Assembly (NCBI RefSeq): GCF_026340095.1
Contig: NZ_JAPEPO010000001.1
Span: 4,297,501-4,361,500, forward strand
Length of the DNA: 64,000 nucleotides
Source: Streptomyces sp. NBC_01446
Lineage (GTDB): Bacteria; Actinomycetota; Actinomycetes; Streptomycetales; Streptomycetaceae
Direction of reading: 5' to 3'
Below, piece by piece: positions 25,438 through 33,947 of this stretch; positions within the stretch are counted from its first letter, which is position 1; the number at the start of each line of letters is the position of its first letter. The notes below the pieces were generated by a model. It did not search any database, was not told the origin of the DNA, and was given only the letters and a program-made list of their open reading frames with translations. Both the position numbers and the translations under genes were made by a program.

Positions 25438-25507
25438 ATCACCATGCCGGCCGCCGCCGCGCTGGTCGCGGCGGCGGAGCTACTGGGTCGTGAATCTCGC
25501 GTTCGGC
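25438..25507 (+). repeat. Diverged duplicate of the pit 3' end
   Basis: The 70-base stretch from atcaccatgccggcc to gaatctcgcgttcggc repeats 25313-25378, with one 3-base insertion, one single-base insertion (gcggagc for gcgagc) and a few substitutions. The second copy lacks the stop TGA, so it is a non-functional remnant. Confidence 0.92.
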
Positions 25508-25534
25508 CAGTACGCAGTCTTCGTGGAACGAAAG

Positions 25535-25571
25535 AGGGCCCGCCCCCCGGGAGCCAGGGGGCGGGCCCTTT
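25535..25571. terminator. Terminator between pit and pstB
   Basis: Arms agggcccgccccc and gggggcgggccct form a perfect 13-bp stem with flanking A and T runs. It serves both pit (plus) and pstB (minus). Confidence 0.9.
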
Positions 25572-25618
25572 GCCTTGCGGTGGCACCGCCATGCAGCACC
25601 GCAAGGAGCAGGTGGTGT

Positions 25619-26395
25619 CTAGCCGAAGCGGCCCGAGATGTAGTCCTCGGTGGCCTGGACCGACGGGTTGGAGAAGATCCGCTCGGTCTCGTCGATCTCG
25701 ACGAGCTTGCCGGGCTGGCCGACCGCGGACAGGTTGAAGAACGCCGTGCGGTCCGAGACGCGGGCCGCCTGCTGCATGTTGTGCGTCACGATGACGATCG
25801 TGAAGCGCTCCTTGAGCTCGCCGATCAGGTCCTCGATGGCGAGGGTCGAGATCGGGTCGAGGGCCGAGCAGGGCTCGTCCATGAGGAGCACCTGTGGCTC
25901 GACCGCGATGGCGCGGGCGATGCACAGACGCTGCTGCTGGCCGCCGGAGAGGCCGGAGCCGGGCTTGTTGAGGCGGTCCTTGACCTCGTTCCAGAGGTTG
26001 GCGCCCTTGAGGGACTTCTCGACGACGTCGCCGAGCTCGCTCTTCTTGTACGAGCCGTTCAGGCGCAGGCCCGCCGCCACGTTGTCGAAGATCGACATGG
26101 TGGGGAACGGGTTCGGGCGCTGGAACACCATGCCGACCGTGCGGCGCACGGCGACCGGGTCGACGTGGGTGCCGTAGAGGTCCTCGTCGTCCAGGAGCAC
26201 CTTGCCCTCGACGCGGCCACCGGGGGTGACCTCGTGCATGCGGTTCAGAGTGCGCAGGAAGGTGGACTTGCCGCAGCCGGACGGGCCGATGAAGGCCGTC
26301 ACGGAGCGGGGCTCCACGGTCATCGAGATGTCCTCGATCGCCTTGTGGGAGCCGTAGTACGCGGTGAGGCCGCTGACGTCGATTCGCTTGGCCAT
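25619..26395 (-). CDS. pstB: Phosphate ABC transporter ATP-binding protein PstB
   Basis: A 258-residue ATPase energising high-affinity phosphate import. Walker A is GPSGCGKSTFLR, the signature LSGGQQQRLCIARAIA and Walker B VLLMDEPCSALDP; ERFTIVIVTHNMQQAARVSD is the PstB-specific H-loop region. It is the last gene of the pstSCAB operon, 25 bases after pstA, with the pit terminator beyond its stop. Confidence 0.98.
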   Translation of the reverse strand: MAKRIDVSGLTAYYGSHKAIEDISMTVEPRSVTAFIGPSGCGKSTFLRTLNRMHEVTPGGRVEGKVLLDDEDLYGTHVDPVAVRRTVGMVFQRPNPFPTMSIFDNVAAGLRLNGSYKKSELGDVVEKSLKGANLWNEVKDRLNKPGSGLSGGQQQRLCIARAIAVEPQVLLMDEPCSALDPISTLAIEDLIGELKERFTIVIVTHNMQQAARVSDRTAFFNLSAVGQPGKLVEIDETERIFSNPSVQATEDYISGRFG

Positions 26396-26420
26396 AACTA
26401 ATTCACTTCCAGATGCCGCG

Positions 26421-27491
26421 TCAGCGGCCGGTCTTGGGGGCCTTCCAGCGGGCGATGCCGCGGGCCACCAGGTTGAGGATCATGATGAAGGCGATGAGGA
26501 CGAGAGCCGCCGCCCATGCACGGTCGTACGCCGCCGGGCTGCCGCCGCTGTTCTGGTACTGCTGGTAGATGTACAGCGGCAGCGAGGACTGGGGTCCCTG
26601 GAACGGGTCCGTGTTGATGAGCGGGTTGCCCCAGACCAGCAGCAGTACGGGCGCGGTCTCACCGGCGATACGGGCGATGGCCAGCATCACACCGGTCGTG
26701 ATGCCGCCGATCGACGTCGGCAGGACGACCTTGAGGATCGTGCGCCACTTCGGTACGCCGAGCGCGAGGGAGGCCTCGCGCAGCTCGTTCGGGACGAGCT
26801 TGAGCATTTCCTCGGTGGAGCGGACGACGACCGGGATCATCAGGATGGAAAGGGCCATCGACCCGGCGAAGCCGGAGTAGCTGAAGCCGAGGATCAGGAT
26901 CCAGAAGCTGAGGATGAACAGGCCCGCGACGATCGACGGGATGCCCGTCATGACGTCGACGAAGAAGGTGACCGCCTTCGCGAGCTTGCCCCGGCCGTAC
27001 TCGACCAGGTAGATCGCGGTGAGCAGGCCGATCGGCACGGAGATCAGGGTGGCGAGGCCGACCTGCTCCAGGGTGCCGATGATGGCGTGGTAGATGCCGC
27101 CGCCCGGCTCGTAGTCGGTGACGACGCCCATCGAGTGCGTCAGGAAGAAGACGTCCAGGACCTTCACGCCGCGCGAGACGGTCTCCCAGATCAGGGAGAC
27201 CAGCGGGATCACGGCGAGGATGAACGCGACCCAGACGACGCTGGTCGCGACACGGTCCTTGGCCTGGCGCTTGCCCTCGACGGCGGCGGCGATGCCGTAC
27301 GTGCCGAGCACGAACAGGACCGCGGCGATCAGGCCCCACTGGATCTGACTGCCGAGTCCGGCGCCCAGGCCGATCGCGCAGCCGATCGCGACGGCGCCGA
27401 CGGCGATGGCGTACGGGGACCAGCGCGGCAGGCGCGCGGCGCTGAGGGAGTTGGTGCCGGGGGCCGGCGGGGTGATCGTTGCGTTGCTCAT
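26421..27491 (-). CDS. pstA: Phosphate ABC transporter permease PstA
   Basis: A 356-residue permease with an N-terminal extension of about 20 residues and about seven helices. The inner-membrane-loop motif for PstB contact is ELREASLALGVPKWRTILKVVLP. Its ATG overlaps the pstC stop (27488-27491). It pairs with PstC to form the phosphate channel. Confidence 0.97.
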   Translation of the reverse strand: MSNATITPPAPGTNSLSAARLPRWSPYAIAVGAVAIGCAIGLGAGLGSQIQWGLIAAVLFVLGTYGIAAAVEGKRQAKDRVATSVVWVAFILAVIPLVSLIWETVSRGVKVLDVFFLTHSMGVVTDYEPGGGIYHAIIGTLEQVGLATLISVPIGLLTAIYLVEYGRGKLAKAVTFFVDVMTGIPSIVAGLFILSFWILILGFSYSGFAGSMALSILMIPVVVRSTEEMLKLVPNELREASLALGVPKWRTILKVVLPTSIGGITTGVMLAIARIAGETAPVLLLVWGNPLINTDPFQGPQSSLPLYIYQQYQNSGGSPAAYDRAWAAALVLIAFIMILNLVARGIARWKAPKTGR

Positions 27492-28495
27492 GCGTTGGCC
27501 CCCGAGTACTCCTTGCGGCGGGCGATGATCGCGCGGGCCGCACCGTTCACGACCAGCGTGATGATGAACAGGACCAGACCGGAGGCGATGAGCGCGTCAC
27601 GGCCCTGCTCGGTGGCCTCGCTGAACTTCGCGGCGATGTTCTGCGCGAAGGTGCCGCCGCCCGGGTCGAGCAGGCTGGCGTTGATCTCGAAGCTGGGGGA
27701 GAGGACCGTCGCGACGGCCATGGTCTCGCCGAGCGCGCGGCCGAGGCCGAGCATCGAGGCGGAGATGACGCCGGAGCGGCCGAAGGGGATCACCGACATG
27801 CGGATGACCTCCCAGCGGGTGGCGCCGAGCGCGAGTGCGGCCTCCTGGTGCATCAGGGGCGCCTGCCGGAAGACCTCACGGCTGACGTTCGTGATGATCG
27901 GGAGGATCATGATCGCGAGCAGGATGCCGACGGCGAGGAGGGTGCGCGGGGCGCCGCCCTGCCACTCGAAGATGCCGGTCCAGCCGAAGTAGTCGTCGAG
28001 CCAGCTGTAGAAGCCGGTGAGGTGCGGCACCAGGAAGAGGGCGCCCCACAGGCCGTACACGATGGACGGTACGGCGGCGAGCAGGTCGACGACGTACGCG
28101 ATCGTGCCGCCGAGCTTCTTCGGCGCGTAGTGCGTGATGAACAGCGCGATGCCGACGGCGACCGGGACGGCGATCGCCATGGCGACGACCGAGGAGACGA
28201 TCGTGCCGAAGGCGAGGACCGCGATACCGAAGACCGGCGGGGTCGCGTTGGCGTTCCACTCGAAGGTCGTGAGGAAGTTGCCGTCGTTCTTGGACAGCAC
28301 CATCGAGGCGCGGTAGGTGAGGAAGGCCGCGATGGCGGCCATGATCACCAGAAGCAGGATGCCGGAGCCGCGCGAGAGACCGAGGAAGATCCGGTCACCG
28401 GGGCGGGTGGCGCCGCGGGCCCCGCGCTTGTCGAGCGAGGGCGTCGGCGGGTCGGTGGGGGCGGGTGGAGCAGTCGTCTTCGTGGATATATCCAT
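27488..28495 (-). CDS. pstC: Phosphate ABC transporter permease PstC
   Basis: A 335-residue permease starting at ATG 28495 (MDISTKTT). About six helices; the contact loop is QEAALALGATRWEVIRMSVIPFG. The N-terminus is a proline-rich cytoplasmic stretch. A strong hairpin lies between this gene and pstS upstream, so pstC-A-B probably depends on read-through from the pstS promoter. Confidence 0.97.
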   Translation of the reverse strand: MDISTKTTAPPAPTDPPTPSLDKRGARGATRPGDRIFLGLSRGSGILLLVIMAAIAAFLTYRASMVLSKNDGNFLTTFEWNANATPPVFGIAVLAFGTIVSSVVAMAIAVPVAVGIALFITHYAPKKLGGTIAYVVDLLAAVPSIVYGLWGALFLVPHLTGFYSWLDDYFGWTGIFEWQGGAPRTLLAVGILLAIMILPIITNVSREVFRQAPLMHQEAALALGATRWEVIRMSVIPFGRSGVISASMLGLGRALGETMAVATVLSPSFEINASLLDPGGGTFAQNIAAKFSEATEQGRDALIASGLVLFIITLVVNGAARAIIARRKEYSGANA

Positions 28496-28554
28496 GGGGT
28501 TCTCCGGTCTGCGGAGCCGCGGTCGGGCGGCTCCAGGCGGCGGTGCACCGGACG

Positions 28555-28588
28555 GTGCGGCCCGCCCCCGATGGGGGGCGGGCCGCAC
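28555..28588 (-). terminator. Hairpin between pstS and pstC
   Basis: Arms gtgcggcccgccccc and gggggcgggccgcac form a perfect 15-bp stem with a 4-base loop, only 7 bases past the pstS stop. It lacks a strong T-run, so it may act as a partial terminator or as an mRNA stabiliser giving more PstS than PstCAB. Confidence 0.88.
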
Positions 28589-28594
28589 GCTGGG

Positions 28595-29725
28595 TCAGCT
28601 CAGGCTCGCGATGGTGTCGCGGACCTTGGTGTTGATCTCGGAGGGGATCGGCGCGTAGCCGAGGGCCGCCAGGGAGTCCTGGCCGTCCTGGCTCGCGATG
28701 TAGGTGAGGAAGGACTTGGTGGCCGGGAAGGTGTCGGCCTTGTTGCCCTTGTCGCAGACGATCTCGTAGGTGACGAGGGTGATCGGGTAGGCGCCGTCGG
28801 CCTTCGTCGCGTAGTTCAGCTGGAGGGCGAGGTCCTTGCCGGTGCCCACGGTCTTGGCCTCGGAGATCGCCTTGGTGGCGTTCTCGACGGTGGCCTTGAC
28901 CGGCGCGGAGGCGCCCGTGTCGAGGTCGACCGACTTGATGCCGTCCTTGGCGTAGGAGAGCTCGAAGTAGGAGATCGCTCCGGCGGTCTGCTTGACCTGC
29001 TGGGCGAGGCCGGAGGAGCCCTGCGCCGACTGGCCGCCCTTGGCCTGCCAGGCCTTGCCGCCCGAGTACTTCCAGTCCGCCGGGGAGGCGGCCTTGAGGT
29101 ACTTGGTGAAGTTGTCCGTGGTGCCGGACTCGTCCGAGCGGTGGAACGCCTGGATCTTGGTCTTGGGCAGCTTCGCCTTGGGGTTCAGCTTGGCGATGGC
29201 CGCGTCGTCCCAGGTGCTGATCTTGCCGTCGAAGATCTGGGCGAGGGTCTTGGCGTCCAGGACCAGGTTGTCGACACCCGGGACGTTGTAACCGACCGCG
29301 ATCGGGCCGCCGACCATCGGGAGGTCGATGCCCTGGCCGCCGGAGCAGACCTTCTTGGAGGCGGCGACCTCTTCGGGCTTCAGAGCGGAGTCCGAGCCGG
29401 CGAAGGCGACCTGGCCCTGGGTGAACGCCGTGACACCGGCGCCCGAACCCTCGGGCTTGTAGTTGATCTGAACGTCCTTGCACTCGGCGGTGTACGCCTT
29501 GACCCAGGCCTGGATGGCGTTGGCCTGCGCGGAGGAACCGTTGGCGAGGAGCTGGCCCTTGGCGTCGTCGCACTTGATGCTGCCGGCCTTGGCGGTCGGG
29601 CCGCTGCTCGAGCCGCCGTTGGCACTCGTGTCGTCCGAGCCGCACGCCGTGAGGGCCAGGGCGCCGGAGACGGCGATGGCGCCGAGGGAAAGGGCGCGGA
29701 GCCGGTTCTTGCGCTGAAGCTTCAC
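28595..29725 (-). CDS. pstS: Phosphate-binding lipoprotein PstS
   Basis: A 376-residue periplasmic-type binding protein starting at GTG 29725, behind GGAAGGAAC. The signal peptide ends in ALTACGSDD, predicting lipidation and surface anchoring. Phosphate-binding loops are visible (ANGSSAQANAIQAW, SGAGVTAFTQGQVAFAGSD, HRSDESGTTDNFTKYL). It captures phosphate for PstCAB. The promoter carries PHO-box repeats, so PhoR-PhoP control under phosphate limitation is expected. Confidence 0.97.
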   Translation of the reverse strand: MKLQRKNRLRALSLGAIAVSGALALTACGSDDTSANGGSSSGPTAKAGSIKCDDAKGQLLANGSSAQANAIQAWVKAYTAECKDVQINYKPEGSGAGVTAFTQGQVAFAGSDSALKPEEVAASKKVCSGGQGIDLPMVGGPIAVGYNVPGVDNLVLDAKTLAQIFDGKISTWDDAAIAKLNPKAKLPKTKIQAFHRSDESGTTDNFTKYLKAASPADWKYSGGKAWQAKGGQSAQGSSGLAQQVKQTAGAISYFELSYAKDGIKSVDLDTGASAPVKATVENATKAISEAKTVGTGKDLALQLNYATKADGAYPITLVTYEIVCDKGNKADTFPATKSFLTYIASQDGQDSLAALGYAPIPSEINTKVRDTIASLS

Positions 29726-29845
29726 TTTCGGATGTTCCTTCCAGGAGCCGCCGGTCGGTGATCCGGGACGGCGTGCGAAGTCTGTTCGTTCCAGGTAGGC
29801 GGTGCGGTGTTCGCCCGTGTGAGCGACTCGCACCGTGTAAGGCCG

Positions 29846-29900
29846 AAATTAGGCAGGACAGGTGAAGCGACCGATGGGCATGAGTGAACGGAGGGTGAAC
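29846..29900 (-). promoter_or_regulatory. pstS promoter with PHO-box direct repeats
   Basis: On the minus strand, 11-base units in register read GTTCACCCTCC (29890-29900), GTTCACTCATG (29879-29889), a weak CCCATCGGTCG (29868-29878) and CTTCACCTGTC (29857-29867). The first two match the Streptomyces PhoP direct-repeat unit closely. A candidate -10 (TAATTT, 29846-29851) follows, so PhoP would sit over the -35 region as an activator. Confidence 0.88.
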
Positions 29901-29963
29901 CTCGGCGGTCGGTGCGGTGAGGTACTGTGTGACGTTTTGTGATGACGCAGGCACACGCTGCGA

Positions 29964-30386
29964 CTATGCCAGGTGGAGGGCGCTCAGCAGCGCGTCGACG
30001 AGCGTCTTGTCCCGGGGCTGGGTCAGGCGGTGGCGGGCGGCCGTCGGGGAGAGCCAGGCGACGCGGTCGACCTCGCGGTTCGGCGTGAATCCGCCGTCCG
30101 TCGCCTCGGCGGCCCAGTAGTCGACGCGCTTGGGGCGGCCGCCCGCGACGTAGCGGGTGGTGGGGAGGCGGGCGCCGGGAGCGCACCGGAAGCCGGTCTC
30201 CTCCTCGACCTCGCGCAGCGCGGCCGCGAGGGCCTCCTCGCCGCGCTTCAGCTTGCCCTTGGGGTGTGACCAGTCGTCGTACTTGGGCCGGTGCACGAGG
30301 CAGATCTCAAGGTGGTCGTCGTACGGGGAGCGGCGCCACAGGACACAGCCGGCGGCGCGGATGACGTCGTTGTCGCCGTTGCTCAT
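29964..30386 (-). CDS. NUDIX hydrolase
   Basis: A 140-residue hydrolase starting at ATG 30386. The NUDIX box GKLKRGEEALAAALREVEEETGF fits GX5EX7REUXEEXGU. Members cleave nucleoside diphosphate-linked substrates, including oxidised dNTPs, diadenosine polyphosphates or inositol pyrophosphates. The start overlaps the stop of the CHAD gene, and ppk lies just upstream, suggesting a role in polyphosphate or polyphosphate-linked nucleotide turnover. Confidence 0.93.
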   Translation of the reverse strand: MSNGDNDVIRAAGCVLWRRSPYDDHLEICLVHRPKYDDWSHPKGKLKRGEEALAAALREVEEETGFRCAPGARLPTTRYVAGGRPKRVDYWAAEATDGGFTPNREVDRVAWLSPTAARHRLTQPRDKTLVDALLSALHLA

Positions 30387-31450
30387 GTGGTGGGGACCGA
30401 CTCCTTCAGCCAGGCCCGCTGGAACGCGAAACGGGCCGCTTCCACGTCGTGGCGCTGGTCGGCGTGCAGGACGCCGAGCGCGTAGGCCGTCGCCGGGGCG
30501 ATGCGCGGGGTGCGGGCCGCGTGGGCGGCGGCGGCCGCGGCCTCGGCGGCGTCCCGGTGCCGGTCCAGCGCGGCGGCCGCCTCGGTCTCCGCGTCGGCCG
30601 GCCCGCCACCGGTACCGGGTCCGCACGGCACGACCTCCTGGGCGTAGCGGTGCAGCCGCAGCAGGAGGCGTACGTGGTGCCAGGGGGCGTCCTGGGACGG
30701 GGGCGCCGTGTCGGCGGTGAGGCCCTGGACGAGGGCCTCCGCGTTGTAGGGGTGGCCCGCCCGGTGGAGGGGCAGCGCGGCGACGGCCTCGGCGAGGCGG
30801 GACCCGGCGGAGGCGGCCAGCGCGTCGAGGTCGGCCGTGGTGGCGCGCAGCGGGACCTCGCTGGCGAGCACGGCGACGTTGTCCGCGACCGCGTGGAAGC
30901 GGGACGAGCCGAGTGCCTGCAGAGCCGTGGAGTGGGCTCTGGTCCGGGCGAGGGTGAGCTGGCGCTCGAGCAGGGCGCCCGCCTTCGCCGCGCCCACGGT
31001 CAGATTCCCCGACGCCGTGTTCTCGGTCCGCGACAGCTGGGCCGTGCCCACCCGCCCGGGGGGAGCCGCGGGGGTCTGGGCCGGTACCGCGTGGGCGCCG
31101 GAGAGCCGGTGCAGTGCCGACAGCAGCCGCTCCAGGCGGCCCGCGTACGCGTGCTCCTGCGCCAACGTGCCCGAGAGCCAGGCCAGTTCGGGGCGCAGGG
31201 CGTCGGACCACTCGGGGTCGAGCAGAGGACGGAACGTGTGCAGGGTGCCGCTGACGCGGCGGGCCGAGCGGCGCAGGGCGCGCGCCGCTCCGGCCGCCTC
31301 CTCGGCGGTTCCCCCGGGCGCGGAGCCACCGCTCTCGCGGTGCTGCCGCAGGGAGCGCAGGAACTCCGTGGCCTGCTCGCGCAGATAGGCCGCGACGACC
31401 TCGCCCGCGGAACCCTCCGCTCCCGATGTCTCAAGGTGTTGCTTTGCCAC
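30383..31450 (-). CDS. CHAD domain protein
   Basis: A 355-residue helical protein rich in conserved His and Arg (for example AARALRRSARRVSGTLHTF, EHAYAGRLERLLSALHRL, PWHHVRLLLRLHRYAQ), the hallmark of CHAD domains, which bind polyphosphate. It is encoded between ppk (20-base overlap) and the NUDIX gene (4-base overlap). The three genes are translationally coupled, supporting a polyphosphate-granule function. Confidence 0.93.
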   Translation of the reverse strand: MAKQHLETSGAEGSAGEVVAAYLREQATEFLRSLRQHRESGGSAPGGTAEEAAGAARALRRSARRVSGTLHTFRPLLDPEWSDALRPELAWLSGTLAQEHAYAGRLERLLSALHRLSGAHAVPAQTPAAPPGRVGTAQLSRTENTASGNLTVGAAKAGALLERQLTLARTRAHSTALQALGSSRFHAVADNVAVLASEVPLRATTADLDALAASAGSRLAEAVAALPLHRAGHPYNAEALVQGLTADTAPPSQDAPWHHVRLLLRLHRYAQEVVPCGPGTGGGPADAETEAAAALDRHRDAAEAAAAAAHAARTPRIAPATAYALGVLHADQRHDVEAARFAFQRAWLKESVPTT

Positions 31451-33680
31451 GCCGGCGCCTCCGGGCGTCTATGAGCATCTCCTGTACGTTCCGCAGGGGC
31501 CGGCCCTCCGCGTCCTTGGCGTGCCGGACCCAGTTGCCGTCCGGTCCCAGGTGCCAGGAGGCGGTGGTGTCGGACATCCCCGTCTCCAGGAGCCGGTTCA
31601 GGGCGCCGCGGTGAGCCGGGTCGGAGACCCTGACCAGGGCCTCGATGCGGCGGTCGAGGTTGCGGTGCATCATGTCCGCGCTGCCGAACCAGACCTCGGG
31701 CTCGCCGCCGTTGCCGAAGGCGAAGACCCGGGAGTGCTCCAGGAAGCGGCCGAGCACGGACCGTACGCGGATGTTCTCCGACAGGCCCGCGACGCCGGGC
31801 CGCACGGCGCAGATCCCGCGGACCCACACGTCGACGGGCACACCGGCCTGCGCCGCCCGGTACATCGCGTCGATGACGGCCTCGTCGACCATCGAGTTGA
31901 CCTTGAAGCGGACGTAGGCGGGGCGGCCGGCGCGGTGGTGCTGGACCTCGTTGTTGATCCTCGAGATGAGGCCGTCGCGCAGGGACTTGGGGGCGACGAG
32001 GAGGCGGCGGTACGTCTCGCGGCGCGAGTAGCCCGACAGCCGGTTGAAGAGGTCGGAGAGGTCGGCGCCCACCTGCGAGTCGGCGGTGAGCAGGCCCAGG
32101 TCCTCGTAGAGGCGGGCCGTCTTCGGGTGGTAGTTGCCCGTGCCGACGTGGCAGTAGCGGCGCAGCGTGTCGCCCTCCTGGCGCACGACGAGTGACAGCT
32201 TGCAGTGCGTCTTCAGGCCGACGAGGCCGTAGACGACATGGCAGCCGGCCTCCTCCAGCTTGCGCGCCCACTTGATGTTGGCCTGCTCGTCGAAGCGGGC
32301 CTTGATCTCGACGAGGACGAGGACCTGCTTGCCGGACTCCGCGGCGTCTATCAGCGCGTCGACGATCGGCGAGTCGCCCGAGGTCCGGTACAGCGTCTGC
32401 TTGATCGCGAGGACGTCCGGGTCCGAGGCGGCCTGCTCCAGGAACGCCTGCACGGACGTGGAGAACGAGTCGTACGGGTGGTGGAGCAGAACGTCCCGCT
32501 CGCGGAGGGCGGCGAAGATGTCGGGCGCGGACGCGGACTCGACCTCGGCCAGGTCGCGGTGGGTGCCCGCGATGAACTTGGGGTACTTCAGCTCGGGCCG
32601 GTCGAGGCTCGAGATGCCGAAGAGGCCCGTGAGGTCCAGGGGGCCCGGCAGCGGGTACACCTCGGACTCGCTGATCTTCAGCTCGCGCACGAGGAGGTCG
32701 AGGACGTACCGGTCGATGGTCTCCTCGACCTCGAGCCGCACTGGCGGGCCGAAGCGGCGCCGCATGAGCTCCTTCTCCAGCGCCTTGAGGAGGTTCTCCG
32801 TGTCGTCCTCCTCGACCTCCAGGTCCTCGTTCCGGGTCAGCCGGAACATGTGGTGCTCCAGGACCTCCATGCCGGGGAACAGCTCGCCCAGGTGCTTGGG
32901 TGCCGAGATGACGTCCTCGATGGGGACGTAGCGCTGCGGCGAGGCCTCCAGGAAGCGGGAGAGCAGCGGCGGCACCTTGACGCGCGCGAAGTGGCGGTGT
33001 CCGGAGACCGGGTTGCGCACGACGACGGCGAGGTTCAGGGACAGGCCGGAGATGTAGGGGAAGGGGTGCGCGGGGTCCACGGCCAGCGGCGTGAGCACCG
33101 GGAAGATCTGCTGCTTGAACAGCGTGAAGAGCCGGGACTGCTCCTTGTCGGTGAGCTCCTCCCAGCGCACCACGTGGATGCCCTCGTCGGCGAGCGCCGG
33201 GGCGACGTCCTCCTGGTAGCAGGCGGCGTGCCGCGCCATGAGTTCGCGCGAGCGGTTCCAGATCAGTTCGAGGACTTCGCGGGGCTGGAGCCCTGAGGCC
33301 GAACGGGTGGCGACGCCGGTCGCGATACGGCGCTTGAGGCCGGCCACGCGGACCATGAAGAACTCGTCCAGGTTGGACGCGAAGATCGCCAGGAAGTTCG
33401 CCCGTTCCAGGAGCGGGGTGTCGGGGTCCTCGGCCAGTTCGAGCACGCGCTCGTTGAACGCGAGCCAGCTGCGCTCGCGGTCGAGGAAGCGGCCCTGGGG
33501 CAGCTCGGCGCTGTAGTCCTCGAACTCGTCGGGGTCGGCGTCGATGTCGGCCGTGAGCTCGGGGAGCTCGGGTTCGAAGTCACCGCCTGCGACCGTGTGC
33601 GGGCGGTGCGCGGCTATCGAGCCGACGGACGGCTGCGCTTTCCGGTCGGAGGCCTGGTCCTGGGCGTTCTGCTGGCTCAT
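31431..33680 (-). CDS. ppk: Polyphosphate kinase Ppk1
   Basis: A 749-residue kinase making polyphosphate from ATP reversibly. ATG 33680 is chosen; the frame is open upstream but without a start signal. The N-terminus is a low-complexity extension of about 70 residues, then the Ppk N-domain (DRERSWLAFNERVLELA), the head domain and the catalytic core with YCHVGTGNYHPKTARLYED, whose first His is the phospho-acceptor, and PYDSFSTSVQAFLEQAA. It heads the ppk-CHAD-NUDIX operon. S. lividans ppk is PhoP-controlled; no clear PHO box was seen in 33681-33875. Confidence 0.97.
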   Translation of the reverse strand: MSQQNAQDQASDRKAQPSVGSIAAHRPHTVAGGDFEPELPELTADIDADPDEFEDYSAELPQGRFLDRERSWLAFNERVLELAEDPDTPLLERANFLAIFASNLDEFFMVRVAGLKRRIATGVATRSASGLQPREVLELIWNRSRELMARHAACYQEDVAPALADEGIHVVRWEELTDKEQSRLFTLFKQQIFPVLTPLAVDPAHPFPYISGLSLNLAVVVRNPVSGHRHFARVKVPPLLSRFLEASPQRYVPIEDVISAPKHLGELFPGMEVLEHHMFRLTRNEDLEVEEDDTENLLKALEKELMRRRFGPPVRLEVEETIDRYVLDLLVRELKISESEVYPLPGPLDLTGLFGISSLDRPELKYPKFIAGTHRDLAEVESASAPDIFAALRERDVLLHHPYDSFSTSVQAFLEQAASDPDVLAIKQTLYRTSGDSPIVDALIDAAESGKQVLVLVEIKARFDEQANIKWARKLEEAGCHVVYGLVGLKTHCKLSLVVRQEGDTLRRYCHVGTGNYHPKTARLYEDLGLLTADSQVGADLSDLFNRLSGYSRRETYRRLLVAPKSLRDGLISRINNEVQHHRAGRPAYVRFKVNSMVDEAVIDAMYRAAQAGVPVDVWVRGICAVRPGVAGLSENIRVRSVLGRFLEHSRVFAFGNGGEPEVWFGSADMMHRNLDRRIEALVRVSDPAHRGALNRLLETGMSDTTASWHLGPDGNWVRHAKDAEGRPLRNVQEMLIDARRRRRGKATP

Positions 33681-33875
33681 GGACCCATTCTTCCGCGCCC
33701 GGACCACGATGGGCGCGTCGGAGAGCGCGGGCGTGAGGCGGAGTCTCCCGTTCGGGGAGTGCTCCGCCGGGGCCCCGGTGGGGTCGGGCGCGGCGGGCTG
33801 CATTCTGAGAGGGTGGCAAGCCCGTCTGAATGGTTGGTTACGGCGACATGACGTGCGGGGCATGGCGGGGCGTCC

Positions 33876-33900
33876 CCGGGGCGTCCGAGGGACGCCCCGG
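33876..33900 (-). terminator. Terminator of the GntR-ABC operon
   Basis: Arms ccggggcgtcc and ggacgccccgg form an 11-bp perfect stem with loop gag, 47 bases after the stop at 33948 in the direction of transcription. Confidence 0.75.
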
Positions 33901-33947
33901 CGCCCGGCGTCGGCCGGATCCGCCCGGCATGATCCGGACGAGAGGCC

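Noticed and set aside
27479..29761. 760-codon open frame antisense to pstC and pstS
   Set aside because: Antisense shadow of two well-defined genes on the other strand, without a domain.
33681..33875. PHO box upstream of ppk
   Set aside because: Candidates such as gtaaccaacca fit the 11-base unit poorly and lack a second copy in register.
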